DNA of 64,000 bases from Tetraselmis striata (taxonomy: Eukaryota > Chlorophyta > Chlorodendrophyceae > Chlorodendrales > Chlorodendraceae), in assembly GCA_006384855.1 (NCBI GenBank), contig VCJN01001012.1, positions 62,001 through 126,000 of the forward strand, in the 5' to 3' direction. The notes beneath the pieces are model-generated. The model did not search any database, had not been told where the DNA came from, and saw only the letters and a program-made list of their open reading frames with translations. Below are positions 47,341 to 60,000 of this stretch, piece after piece. Each line of letters opens with the position of its first letter. Position 1 is the stretch's first letter. The position numbers were made by a program, and so were the translations under genes.

Positions 47341-49275
47341 GGGGGGCATGCGCTTGCGCTGCTACCGCTGCGATTGTGGAGAGATGACGCTCTGTCTGTT
47401 CATCGGCCCCCTGCCTCTCGGCTCGCTGAACGCCCCGCCACTGGGCAGGTGGCGCATGCATACGAGACGCTGAGCGACCCCGAGAAACGGAAGATCTACG
47501 ATATGGTGCGCGCCGTCCTCCCTCTCCTTCTCTTCAGGAGTGTGCATGGTAGGATGGCACATGTAATCCTGCGCCCCCCCCCCCCCCCCCCCCAGTACGG
47601 CGAGGACGGAGTGAAGAACGCGGATGCCGGCGGTGACCCCCGGGGCGGCGGCGGCGGTGGCTTTGGCGGCGGCGGTTTCGGAGGCGGCGGCGGCGGCGGC
47701 TTTGGGGGCGGTGGCTTTGGTGGGTTTGGCGGCGGTGGCGGTGATCCCTTTAGTCATTTCTTTGACGCTTTCGGCGGCGGCTTTGGCGGCGGCGCCGGGC
47801 GCCAGCAGCGTCAGCAGCGCCAGCCGCCCAGGCCACGCGTGGACTACAGCGGATCGCAGGCAAGCGCCGCCTGCCTTCATGCCAACCTTTGCGTTGTCTT
47901 CCACGGCCCGGTCTTAGGGTGTGCCTGGTGGTGGGGCAGGTGGTGGCGCTGGATGCGCTGCGCTGGGCGGACGCCAAGCGGGAGAAGGGCATTTGGCTGG
48001 TGGAGGCGTACACCCCCGGCTGCACGCACTGCCAGGACCTGGCACCCGAGTGGAAGAAAGCGGCGGAGTCGCTCAAGGCAAGGCGCTGCGCACTGCCCGC
48101 GTCCAGCGTGAATGGCGCTGGTGATCGCCCAAGCGCTGAGCCGCCCTCCCCCTGTTTTCCGGCCCCCGCTGGCCCGCAGGGTGTCGTCAAGGTGGGCGCT
48201 GTGAACTGCGAGGCGGAGGCAAACATATGCGCCGAGCTGGGCGCGAGCAGCTACCCCACCATCAAGTGGTTCATGCACGGGAAGGAGAGCGGCAAGTACA
48301 CCGGGCGCCGGAAGGCTGCGGACCTGGTGTCGTGGGCCAAGGGCCTGCTGCCGCGCCACCTCACCACCAGCGTCGTCAACGCGCCCGGCCTGTCGTCCAT
48401 CCTGGGCCGCTGCTCGGGCAGCGGCAAGGGCAAGGCGGGCTGGTCCACCTGCGTGCTGCTGTTCACCACCAAGCAGGAGACGGCGCCCATGTTCAAGAAT
48501 CTGGCGCTGCAGGTTCGCCGCCTGCCCTGCCGCTCGCCGCACCCATCCATCCCCAGCCCATCTCTCCCCGCGCCCGCTGATCGGCTGCCTCCCCGCCGCT
48601 GCCCCCGCGCCGGCAGTACGAGGGCGACGTGGTGTTTGCCGAGGTGCGCGGCCGCGAGGCAGGCGAACTGGCCAAGGACTTCCTGCCGGTGGGGCCGCCG
48701 CCCGACGCGCCCTTCCTCGTGGCGCTGTGCAACGGCGACCCCAAGACCGCGGAGCTATACACCGGCCAGCTCAAGCACGACCCGCTCAAGCGCTTCATCA
48801 TCGGCTACCGGTACTGCCACCCCCCCCCCCCCCCCCCCCCCCCCCTCCTCTTCCAAACGCCTTGACTGGCCCATCTGGCAGCTGGCCTGCAGCCCAAGCC
48901 ACGCTCGACATATAGCCAGGCGTCACCCGCCTCCTGGAATTTCTTCTCTGCCTGCTTCTTGTCACCTTTGGCCCGATCAGGATGGTACAATATGGAAATA
49001 TGGAATATTATGGAAATGAGGGGCGGCAAGGGAGGGCGGGGGGCTGACGGCCCTGACTTACTGGCTGATGAGGTTGTGCTGGGTTTGTCTTGTGCAGCGG
49101 TGGCAAAAAGTGTTCGGCAACGGTGAAGCTGGATGCCAGCACCGACTTCACGAAGCTGCGAGTGGCCCAGCTGAAGGAGATTCTGCGCAACGCGGGCGCG
49201 TCGTGCAGCGGCTGCGTGGAGAAGGACGACTTTGTGCGCGAGGTGAAGCGGCAGGTGCTGCACCAAGAGCTGTAG
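46768..49275 (+). CDS. Secreted/ER DnaJ-thioredoxin protein with MANF/SAP-like C-terminus
   Basis: Eight phase-consistent exons: 46768-46931, 47175-47235, 47449-47505, 47596-47859, 47940-48077, 48180-48512, 48617-48810 and 49098-49275 (TAG), giving about 462 residues. A signal peptide (LLALLALFLVAASG) precedes a J-domain with an intact HPD motif formed at exons 1-2 (ALMYHPDRAKG). A Gly/Phe-rich linker follows. Next comes a thioredoxin fold with a Cys-Thr-His-Cys pair in YTPGCTHCQDLAPEW and the cis-proline segment SSYPTIKWF. The C-terminus, LRVAQLKEILRNAG followed by CSGCVEK, resembles the SAP-like domain of MANF/ARMET with its Cys-x2-Cys. The last four residues, HQEL, could act as a KDEL-type retrieval signal. 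The probable role is an ER co-chaperone that recruits Hsp70 and reduces or isomerises disulfides, analogous to ERdj5/DNAJC10 but with a different tail. Introns 4 and 5 begin with GC instead of GT. Confidence 0.87.
47172..47340 (+). repeat. Inverted repeat arm 1 (J-domain exon 2, its flank and G run)
   Basis: The 61-bp exon 2, the following intron sequence and the G run at about 47311-47339 recur in inverted orientation at 48815-48990. Confidence 0.85.
48815..48990 (-). repeat. Inverted repeat arm 2 inside the last intron of the DnaJ gene
   Basis: The reverse complement reads the same YHPDRAKGDKKQAEKKFQE segment as exon 2, followed by matching intron sequence (GATGCCTGGCTATRTG, GAGCGTGGCTTGGGCTGCAGG) and a C run that mirrors the G run. 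Differences are few by eye. Confidence 0.85.
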
Positions 49276-49665
49276 GCGCCGTGCTGGCCGTGCAACGCAA
49301 TCATATAGAAAAAGGCGTGCTGCTCCTCGGTGCCTGACAGAAATGAGGGCTGTGCAATCATCGCCCCTTCTCAAGATTTCTGCCAGTGCGGATAAGGGGG
49401 CCCAACTGCAGCAACAGTGCACCCCCCCGTTCACGCCACCATCTCATTCAACGAAAGGTTTTCTCGAATACATGGCATTGCTTTACATCCCTCGATGGGA
49501 ACTATCGATGCTCCTCATCGGTAGTGGTCTAGCCGCCCGCAGCGTTCGCGTGGGGGATTTATGTGTTTTTACATTTTAGCAATTGTTTTTGGTGGACGTA
49601 CAGCGTTGGGAGACGTGTCTCGCCGCCCGCGTCGTCCGCATTGCACACGCCGTAGTCGTCACGAG

Positions 49666-49800
49666 CTACTTCTTGGCGGGCTTGGACGAATTCTTCGGGG
49701 CTGCAGCCTCGGCCGTGGCTGCCTTGGCAGCCTGCTTCTTGGCCTTGTCGCTCACGTCGACGGGGGCGTGCTTGCCCTTCATCACCTTGTCCTTACCCAT
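49666..49800 (-). CDS. Small Lys/Ala-rich protein, 44 residues
   Basis: The minus-strand ATG at 49800 opens MGKDKVMKGKHAPVDVSDK and ends SSKPAKK at a TAG. The composition (Lys and Ala dominate) and the clean short frame with a well-placed ATG look like a small basic nucleolar or ribosome-associated protein, but I recognise no family. The frame also stays open upstream to 50136, which favours caution: the ATG may be internal to a longer exon. Confidence 0.4.
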   Translation of the reverse strand: MGKDKVMKGKHAPVDVSDKAKKQAAKAATAEAAAPKNSSKPAKK

Positions 49801-52800
49801 TCTGCTGTAGTTCGTTGGTGGTAAAGGTAGGGGGAAGACTCCCAGTTGCGAGCGCTGTCGGTAGCTCGGAGATCGAGAGGCGGCTTGTGGATGCGGTTGC
49901 TGTTGTTGCAAGCCTTCGCCGGCGGGCGTGCTTTTATATGGCGCCAAGCCGCGTCGATGGCCGTGCCGGTGCGCAGTCGTTGGGGACGGAAGGAGAGGCG
50001 GAACGCCATCCGGCGTGCTGCGCGCGGTGATGCTGGGATATCCGCCGCACCTTTTCTGTCGATTTGATGCCCACAACACTGCCGCTGAGTACTGCGTATT
50101 CTGTAATAATATCCCGGCCTTGTATATTATCGGCACCGCGTCACCTGAGAATGGTACGTCCTACCGCGTGTTTTACCGTTCTCGTCTCCGTTATGGTGCT
50201 GTAATCGTTGTGTCATCGGAGGCGTAATGATGCCGTAATATGATATTCGTACCTGTAGCGACTGCTGCTCGCAGAGGGTTGGCCACTGTGGGTACCGTAC
50301 CGGGTTTTTGTTCTACATCTTCAGCGACCGGTAGCCGCGATAACAATTTCAGTGACTAAATGTGTCCATTATTTTCAACAGCTACCGCCGCGTGCAGTGC
50401 CGGCTTTGATTACACGGGAAGTGCAGTCGTGACGCTGCTGTCGCCCAGCTCTGTGGCTGCCTGCGTACAAGTACCGCTGTACCGCCGGAGAATAGCAAGG
50501 TAGATTGGCGGCGAGCCAGCTGCTGTTCTTCATCGCATGTGCTCATTCAGTGACCAGCGCCCGCGCCCTGATGCGTGACGCCGATTGATCCCTCGAGACA
50601 TCAGTGGAGCGCTTTCGTGCGCGTGAGGATGCCAGCCGGATTATTTAGTTCGTAATAACCGATCGGAGCTATGATGACGAAGGGGTCCCCGGCGGTCATT
50701 CTCTGTGCTTGATCGAGGCGTCGCTAGTGAGCGTGATGGAGCCACCGGCCGAATCCACGCAGCTATTGAGTACATGGGATCCCCTGGGACGAGTCACCAT
50801 GCGTTCGTGAGTAAACGACGGGAGCCGACATCAAGGACCTAGGGTGCTAGAACTCGGATATAATAAGGCACGGCATGATGAATATGTGCGCAACACGATG
50901 CAGCGACGCTGGCGAGTTTGTGTCTCCGTGTTTGCCCAGTCCAAACAGATGATACGAACGACTACGTACTGCAAACGACATATGTCACGACTCCAACCCC
51001 AATAGATATATGTCATTTCTCTCCGACATATGTCATATATTGCTGTTTTACTGCGCGACAACGCCACAACGACAATTAACCATCACGCCTACGTGTGGTG
51101 TAGTAGCCCCCGCCCCGCCGCCGGCTCATCGCTGCGGTACCGACAAAATGCCAGCATACTGGTACCGAGCGAAATGTCCGCGACGGCCATGTCCAGATCT
51201 AGATAATCGCACTGTTGATATTCCCAGCGGTGCTTGAAGAGTAGTTGTGGCCCGTGCGGATGCCGACGATGCGCAGAAGAATATTCGTGGATGGGATTTA
51301 TTGTCATGCCAGCACGGCCTATATATAACCAGGGCTGATGGCGCTGCCCGGGCATGCCGGGAGTGCCAATATAAACGAAATTATGCGCGCAGGCTCGTGC
51401 AGTCGAGCCAGCCCTTGGTGTTCAAACGGCACCCAGCGTCGCCAGCATCAGCGAGCTCGCGCCATGGGGTAGCGCCCGCGCAGCGAACCTTGCTAATATC
51501 GAGCCACCTAGTCGCGCAGTTATTCGCTGATTGGCGTTGATTTGGTTTCGGAGCAGCCACTCGGTGACTTCTCCAGTTCTCCATCATGTTGAGCCATCCG
51601 CACCTGGCGGAGCATCTCCATATACAGAACGAAGCGGACAGCAAATACCTATCAACCTACCGGATGGTGTTGCATCGACGCAACCGCCAAGCGGCGGTGC
51701 TGCGATACTCCTGTACTACGGCCTGGGCAGCGCAGTCGCGGCATATGCAGCACCATGTGAGAGTATTTTTTACATCAGCACATATGGAGCAGTAGCACCA
51801 TATCCTAATATGGCAGCATAAAATACAGTCATAAAGCTGCCGTATATGCGCTGCTGCGAAATATATATGCGACAGCGCGCGCCACATATACCTTTCCAGA
51901 AAATTTGGCGATCCTCGCACACTATGTACCCGCTGATACTCATCCGCCGCAGCGCATGCAATCATGACATATGCGTGTATATGGCAAATATTATGTTGTA
52001 TTTAAATTATATATATTACAGTGGCGTGCTCGATCAATGATTTACAGCACCCTACTTTATCAAGATATGTAATAAAGTAGCAGCCAAGTTAATACTGTAT
52101 GTATACTGATTTGCACGGCGGCATATTGCATTGCTGACGCATTACTGCGCCGGGTACCTAATACAAGTGGCAACCTTGCTGACGGCCGCCGTAGTGCGGG
52201 ACCAGGAACATGCACCATATTTTGGGATATACACGATGTATAAAATATGTAATATCGTGCATATAGGTTGCACAGCCGTCTGCATATAGGTTTTGCATGT
52301 TGCAAGCTAGCCTGTAGGGAGGTCTCCCGTGACGGCACATGCTGCCATCACAAATTTGGCGGCTGCCTACGATTCCACATACTTGCTGCACAATGTTGTT
52401 ACCCATATCGTAGCTTTTCAATGAATAAGCATTTGCTGCCGCGCACTCATAACAATTGGCGGCTGAAAAGATGAGTTGATGCTGCTGCTGTGTAACAACA
52501 TATGCCGATAGCCTGGCGCGGGGACAGTATTGATGTGCATCGCTTGAGCAGGGTGGGCGGCGGCATGATATGTGCAAAGTATAGTGATTGAGTGCTGGTA
52601 GTAGTCACTATGTACATGCTGCTATGCGCTATAGTAGTCGCGGGCTGTACGTAATCATTATGAACACGCTACCCAATCATGATGAATCACGCTGGTGGAG
52701 AATGGGGCACACACTTCACCAGCACTATATTGCATTATCTCGTCTGAGGGATGATGGGAATCTTGCATCGTCGGGCGGATGGTGTATATCAGCGCATGTA

Positions 52801-54587
52801 TTGGGACATCACACAACATGACGTTGCTGGCGTACAATATGCTGCAGCATGATGCGCGCAACGTGCTGTATGTTTTGACCTTACAGTCCCCCTCGTAAGT
52901 CTTGACCTGTACACGCATCTGTCCCTATTGCCACGTCAGCACCGGCGGCTCGACCGCCGAGTGGTACAGTGGCGCATTTTCATGATATAATTAACTTAGA
53001 ATATTCATCAACGGCTTGAGATGTGATTGGTGGCGGAGGTGGGGCCTGCCTGTTACGCTCGTGATTCCGCTCTGCGCAGGTTCGAGCCCTGCCGAGCCCC
53101 TCGGTGGAAATAAAACCGAGGGGTAGGGGGCGCCCGATGCAAATATTTTTAGTTTCTCCTACAAACCCTAGTACAGTGGCTTACCGCGCGACCCGATGTT
53201 CTCGCCCTGCGCGGGCGGACTTTCCCCGCTAAGGGGCCCGCTAGGCGCAGCCCAACAGCAGAATATGGGAGGGTATTGACGGCCAGCCCTACCACATACC
53301 CTGGAGGATTCCCTAGCAGGTGACCATATGGACCCACCCGCTGACTTGGGGGCTGCACCCCTGCGCAGTATGGGCTGGGCTGAAGCCCGGCTCTTCCAAG
53401 GGCGCATTGAATGCCGACAGCAGCTGTAGGTGGGCCGGCTTTTGAGCAAGCCTTTATCGAAGTATTGGCCGTTTTGCGGGAACTGCTCACTTGCTTGCAT
53501 GGCGACGGTGGGGAGAGCGCGCCTTTGTGAATGTGCTCTACGATGGTAGAGTTTACTCTTGGCGTGCACCCGTACAGATAGAACGCATATACGTGCGATA
53601 TAAAAATTCGTGCCCTCGTGACATTGGGTTATCAAATTCATTACTAACCGTGAACAATAACACGCACACGTATGGCTTTTACGAGAGCCCAACAAACGCC
53701 ACCTTGGGCTCCCCCCACGCATGATGGCGTGTTCACGTATGACACATGGAAGGGCGCGGCCGGAAACGAAGTTGAGGGCTCATAATGGGCCAATATACAA
53801 TTGATGCTTGACAAGGGGGGCAAGACTTTTGTGGGCAGGTGTATAGTTGCATGAACACGTGGCACATTGTTCAAATAAAGCGTCCATTGTCCAGCAACAA
53901 TTTTGTTGACCCTTAATTATTAAGCGAAACCTCCTCAATTTCAGTAAAAAGCTGAAAATGTATACATACATCATACAGCATAGTATATGTCATATTGCTG
54001 GGAATACAATGCTAACGCAGAACTACAGAAAACACATTCATGTTTGTATCATGTTATATTGCTGTATGTGCATGCTGGCGATTGCGGCAGCTGGCAGACG
54101 ATGGCAACTAGCGCGCGCGGTCTCACACACATGCACACACACTCACTGGGGCGAGCCTACATCGTATGTTCCTACCCGGGTGTACCGATGCAAATGCAGT
54201 TGAAGCACCCGTGCTTATTGTATGGTCGCATGGCGGCTGTGCGTTTGTGTGCGTGCGCACGCTACGCTCCTGCTTGCCGGCACCACTAACAAACAAAAGC
54301 AAGCTGCTACGTGTAGGGTTGGCGCTGCGAGGAATGGCGGTATGCGACACTTCGACCCCCATGAAACTCAGCAATCACCTGTTTACACGCATCAAAAGGT
54401 GTCAATGCCCGCCATCGTGAGAGGCTGGGCGCGGTAGTCGATGCAACGCGAGTCCCGCCTGACGACATTGCCGGAGCTGCCCTGAGCTGTAGACACACTG
54501 CCTCAGCGGAGACCTGCACATGGGCAGCCTTCTTCCCCGCAGCCGGCGGAGCGCCGGCCGAATTAACACCCACGCAGCCCCCACCCT
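49801..54587. other. Long intergenic region, no gene recognised
   Basis: About 4.8 kb with only short unsupported open frames. A tRNA-T-arm-like element followed by a perfect 9-bp stem-loop is at about 53045-53125 (see findings). The composition becomes AT-rich between about 51,800 and 54,200. Confidence 0.4.
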
Positions 54588-56602
54588 TCACTTGGTCATC
54601 GCCTCCCGGCGCTCCAGGATGTACTTCTCCAGCTCCTTGAACCGGTCCAGCGCGCGGAACTCCACCTTGTCGCCGTTCTTGAGCGTCACCACCATGTCGC
54701 CCCAGGCGCCAATGCCGCGCGGGATGGAGACAACCTTCTCCACCTCGGGGTACGCGACGTCCGTCTTCTCCGCTGCGGAACACGTCGGCAAATGGTCAGT
54801 GCTCAGCACAAACCCGGGAAAGGGACGCAGCCGCTAACACGGGACCCGCATCGAGGGCCGAGGGCCAAATATGACGAATGGTAATTTGTTTGAGATTATC
54901 TAAATATCGATGTTTTGATTTGTTTCGCCTGATCTGACATTCCATTGATTATAGTCAATGTGCAAGGTCGATATCATGATCCACGCTGATTATGCCTCAA
55001 GGTACCAGGGGGATTTGCCGGATGCACCCACCAAATCAAGCCCTGATTCCATTCCACCCCCTGACTATCGATTCATCGATCAAGTGCTCGCTAAGCTATC
55101 GATTATACTCATTCACTGCGGCCCAGTTGATGCATCTGACATCAACCCGCGATGACATATATTAATGCGGATGGTCGGCCACCACAATGAGGAGCTGGCG
55201 GTATTTTCAGTCGGAAAGACAAGGATGACAAGGCAGGGGGGAGGGGCAGACCAGTCCAGTCAGGCAGGGCGTCATGTAGCCTACAGATAGCCGCCAAACA
55301 AGTGGCCAGAGTGAGGGCAGAGAGGAGTACGGGCCAATGGGGGGCAGGGGGGGGGGGGGGGGGGGGGGGGGAGTCTCACTCTGCCAGGGCGCGTTGGTCT
55401 CCACAGAGAACCGCTTGTCGGTGAACCTGTACTTCACAAACGCTCCGCGGCCGACTGCGGCGAAGGTCAGGGGCTGCAGCGCGCCGGCACGACGGCGCAT
55501 CAGCTATCCGACCGGCGACATAAACCCTCCCCCCCCCCCCCCCCCCCCTGTTGAACCTACACCCCACACACACACCGCTGTGGTGTGATGACCGCCGATG
55601 CACATCCCAGATGCTGCCAGGCCCAGGCGGTTGGCGCTTACCAGCCATAGCAGCGTGGTGCCCAGCAGGATGTTGACGGCGAGGTCGCCGCGGGAGGGCG
55701 GCCCCTCGTAGTACACCGTCTCGCCAGTGAAGTCGTACGTTTTGGCTGCAGGCAGAGCCACACCGCACCCGAGGCTCAGTTTAAGCACCCCTCCGTCATC
55801 GATGTGTGCATGGTGACTGGGCGGAGAGCATGCCGGGCGTTATGCACAACGCGGGGGTGGGCGGGCGGGCGGGCCACGCACGCGTGTACACCGCGTCCGG
55901 GCCCTTGGCTTTGACCTTCTTCTCCGACTTCTTGCCCTGCCCCATCGGCGTCTGGCCCTTAGCCGTCTTGAGCTGCGCCAGGCGCGCCTCGAACTCGGCA
56001 TCGTCCTCGTCGGTCCAGTCACCGCCTGCTGGCCACCGCAAGATTACCGGAGTCAACATAATCCCCCCCCCCCCCCCCCCCCCCCCTCTGCGTCTGCATG
56101 GAATGAGCAGGCAGCAAGTCGCCATGCAGCTGTCGCGGCTCATCATTGCTCACTCACATAAATCTGGCACATCTCACATTTGCTATGCCTGAAACAATGT
56201 GTGGCATAGGTTCCTCAGAGTATAGCGGATTAAGCTCCCCTCTATCCCCTCTATCCCCCCCCCCCCCCCCCCCGGGCCGGCCCCCTTCCCGGCCCCCCCT
56301 ACCACCCTTAGGGGCTGCCGCATCAGCCGGGAGCACAGTGCCGGGCGCCTCGGCACCCGCTCCTGAAAGCGGGCTACGATCGCTGCCAACTCACGCGAAA
56401 TCACTGTGGCGGCAGCTCGATACGATCAGCGCAGGGGGGCAGGCTCACCCTTGGCGGCTATCCGCAAGGGGGCGCGAGTCGTCCGAGCGGGCGCGACGGC
56501 GCGCAGCGCCGGGCGGAGCGGGGACCCGCGCACGCCGGCGGCGCCAGCAGAGGCGCGGCTGCCGGCCGCCGGCCGAGCGGCGAGACGCATAGCGCAGGCC
56601 AT
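54588..56602 (-). CDS. Plastid-type bacterial-PH-domain (bPH_2-like) membrane protein
   Basis: Five phase-consistent exons: 56602-56449, 56025-55882, 55745-55642, 55473-55380 and 54772-54588 (TGA), giving about 226 residues. The start MACAMRLAARPAAG leads a Ser/Arg/Ala-rich, acid-poor stretch typical of a chloroplast transit peptide. An acidic then Lys-rich linker follows. Exon 3 has YYEGPPSRGDLAVN and a hydrophobic LLGTTLLWL, probably a membrane segment. Exons 4-5 join to form a PH-like core: KYRFTDKRFSVETNAPW, then DVAYPEVEKVVSIPRG and GDMVVTLKNGDKVEF. From memory, this resembles plant and algal proteins annotated with a bacterial PH-like domain; the biochemical function is unknown. An upstream in-frame ATG at 56875 exists but would put unrelated sequence before the transit peptide. 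Confidence 0.78.
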
Positions 56603-57034
56603 TGGGGGTGACGTCTGGGGCGGGTTCGCGCGAGAGGGGAGTCGGGGACGGGGCGGTGCTGGCGACACGGCTGTCTGCTCGAGTGTGTGTGCGCTTTCTG
56701 TGTTGCCATCGGCTTGGGGCGCGGGCTTTTCCTGGCTCGTGGGCGACCGCAGGGCCACACCAGCGGTGACCACATCGTGACCTGGTGGCTTGTATTTGCC
56801 ATGTCGGATATTGTGAAGACGTGGCACGTCTGAATGATTGGAAGCTGCCAGGTAGGACATTCGGACCCCCATCATGGCGCGGCAGCAATAACGCGCACGA
56901 GAACTCCTCGCGCGCTACGACTACTGCTGCAGTGATACCAGGCTCGGGTACCCGTACGACGAGTGTGAATTACAAAAAAGGCAGTTCCCCATAACGACGA
57001 GTGTGAGTACTCTTCGTACAGGCAGCGACTACAA
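56603..57034. other. Spacer between PH-like gene and retrotransposon
   Basis: Upstream region of the minus-strand PH-like gene. No defined promoter element seen. GTACCCGTACGACG-type words lie at about 56948-56961. Confidence 0.35.
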
Positions 57035-60000
57035 CTTTTTTTTTTAACATCAGGGCTTCAACAAATGCGCGCTAGCTAAATAAAACAGAACTGACAGCAA
57101 CTATGGAAGGTTGCCAGCAAACGAGAGACATAAGCCTGAAACCAAGGTCGAGCAGGAGGCCAGGGAGCCAAGAACCATGGGGGGGCCAAGGGAACCACGA
57201 AGTCGCCAAGTCGCCAAGGGAACCAAAGGGTAAAGTTAGGGAATAGAAAATGAAAGCCACGGAACGACTAGAAAAAACCGAAAAGGAAACATGAAACCAA
57301 TGGGGACCACACAGGGCACATTTTTTGGCCAGTGTGTGTGGCTAGCTTTTGCGAGCTCCACCAAGAAGGCCTCAGCGTGCGGGGCCAGCGAGCCGAACTC
57401 GGAAACGGCGAAAGGAATCAACAAAGCGAAGCATGCCGGCGGCGTTTCGGACACCCTCGTCATACTTCTGGATTTTGTGGCGCTCTGCGGCCCGCAATGC
57501 AGTCGTTGGATCCGAGCTTGACACGCGGAGAATAGGGGCAATAGTGGTATCGACAGCAACCGTGTTCCCGCGGATACCAACATACCCAAAAAGCCCAACA
57601 TCGGCCGGCTGACCCTCGTTGCCCTTCGGAAGAGAAACAAGCACCGACGGGTCCGTGAGGATCTAGACACCCACGCCCAGCGCGGACTTCACGTCGTGGG
57701 AAACGTCGGAAAGGCCATGTAGTGCCGCCCACTCGTGTGCGGCGTGCTTGGAGTCGCCCCCAGAGCAACGCGCCACGTGATCAGCGTACGCGACCGCCCA
57801 AGTTGAAGGAGTGAATTCCACGTCAGCATCCTCAAAACGGGCCAGCATACCTTGTACTGCTGAGAAGGAGCAAAAAGCACAAGGGCATGGCTCGCCAAGG
57901 GAGAGGACAAGAGCTGCCGGAAGGCCAAATGAGCGGCAAGCGGCAACGCGGAACATGAAATCGTAGTACTCAGGGGAACGCTCACGGACTTCACCAAGGC
58001 GACCCTCACTTGGAGGGTCAGTCACCAAGAACGCTGTCGCAACGCGTAAGAGACGACCTCGGAAGCGTTTGCTGTCATGGCCGCTTGTAGGCAAACGTGC
58101 AGCAAGCTTTGCGAAGCGGACCGTGTGAATGCGATGCTGGCTCAAGGTTTCCTGGACTTTCCGCATGGGGTGCAAGAGGAAGTCCGAGTAATGCGGGATA
58201 GCTTGGAGGTCGGCCGCCGAGCGCATCGCAGACGCCGGCTCAGCCCCAGCGGCCGAGCAACCGGCACGGGCAACGTGGGAGCGCTTGGAGGGACGCAACT
58301 TTAGGGCAGAGGCTAACGGCCCCGCTAGATCCTCGAGCACCGCGTCTCCACACTCGTCAACGACACGGGTATGAGCAGCGCGAAGCTCGACAACCCACAT
58401 CGGCGCCGACATGTTGGCGCCTGCATCGGGCTCCAACGCTGGGGAGGCCAAAGCCTGGTGAATCGAGGACGCCCCAAGAAAGTAGAGGCTATGAGGGCCG
58501 GATACGCTTGACGGGTCGGACAGGAACGCGCCAGCGTCGCTCAAGGTGACGTGTTGAGCACAGAGGAAAATCACAGCTCGGCCAACCACAAGGGCGGCAG
58601 CGCCGATGTGGGAGGCATTTGCGTTAACCACATTATCGCCGATGCCGAGGCCCCAACATTGGACCGGGAGGGACAGCTGCGTGCGGATGGAGGGCGTGTC
58701 CAAGAGGTCGGGGCTAACATCCCATATGCCGGCGAGCGTTGAAAATGCGGCGGCGTCTGCATCTTCAAGGAAGGACGTTATAGTGTCGCCATAACCCTCA
58801 GAGCGACCCAAGTCCCGAGGCGTGGAGCGGAGGTGGTGGCCGAAACGACGGCCGCAAACTTGCAGCAAATGAGTAGCAGTGTGGGAGTGGAAGTGGTCGG
58901 CCCAACCGATAAGCCGGGAGCCGAATTGGTAAAATTTTTCGACCGTTTTGTACAACAATAAGTCCCGGGCGAAAGTGGCGGAGCCCACAGGGGCACCAAG
59001 CACCTTGATTCCGGACGAGGAGGCTGCAACACCATGCAACAACTGCCCAAAAGGAAGGGCGCCGAACGGGGACAAAGAGCCAAGCTGACAATACGCCTGT
59101 CGTTTGCGAATGGTGACGCTTAACCCAACGGCGGCAAAAGCGGACGGGGCCACCCACGTAGCAAGCGCAAGTCCGTCACCAGTGCCGACCAGGTTGACGT
59201 CGTTAGAGAAAGCCGCCAACACTGAGGGACTGGGGGCAGGCGCGGCGATGCGAGCATACACTCGGGCAGCGACGGCGGCGAACGAGATGAGGCCGAGGAC
59301 GCAACCCTGGCGGACCCCTCGACGGCTTGGAATCCGGAGAGAGGGACCGGGTTGGGAGCCGTCGAAAACGTACAGATTCGACTCTTGACCATAAAGCATG
59401 ATCGCCGAGCGAACGCAATAGAGGCTGCCAAACATGGTCCTCGAGCAGTGTGCGGAACATTTCGGAGCGGTAGAAGGAATTGAACGCGTTTTCGGCGTCA
59501 AGCTGCACCAAGACGAGATGGATCCGAATCTAGGAAAGATCCCACAAGGAATTGAACTAATTCCACGCCACCCTTAACGCCAATACCGAACTGGCCGCGG
59601 GCGGCAAGCCATTGGGCGATGAGCTCGCCATGAGCGCGCAAGAGGACGCGCATATGCATAGCGTACGGGACGAGCACGTTGCAGATGCCAATGGGCCGAA
59701 CGGACCCCTTCATGTCTCCGGCACTAAGTTCCAACGCATTGCGCTCCGCCGGCGTGAGCTTATCTAGGGGAACCAAGGTAGTGGAGGAAAGGAAATGGGC
59801 GACGCCGGCAGGCCATTCGCGATGGCCTCAGCTATGCCACGGAGGTGGGAGCGCAAGCGGAGGGCACGGAGAGCCTCAAAGCGGATGCCGTCGACGAATG
59901 GGGCAGAACCATTGGAGATGCTGGACAACACCTCGCAAACGTCCACCGAAGCCTCAGGGAAAGTGAGGCGGTCCAACGAGAACGGATCCGGCACCGCGCA

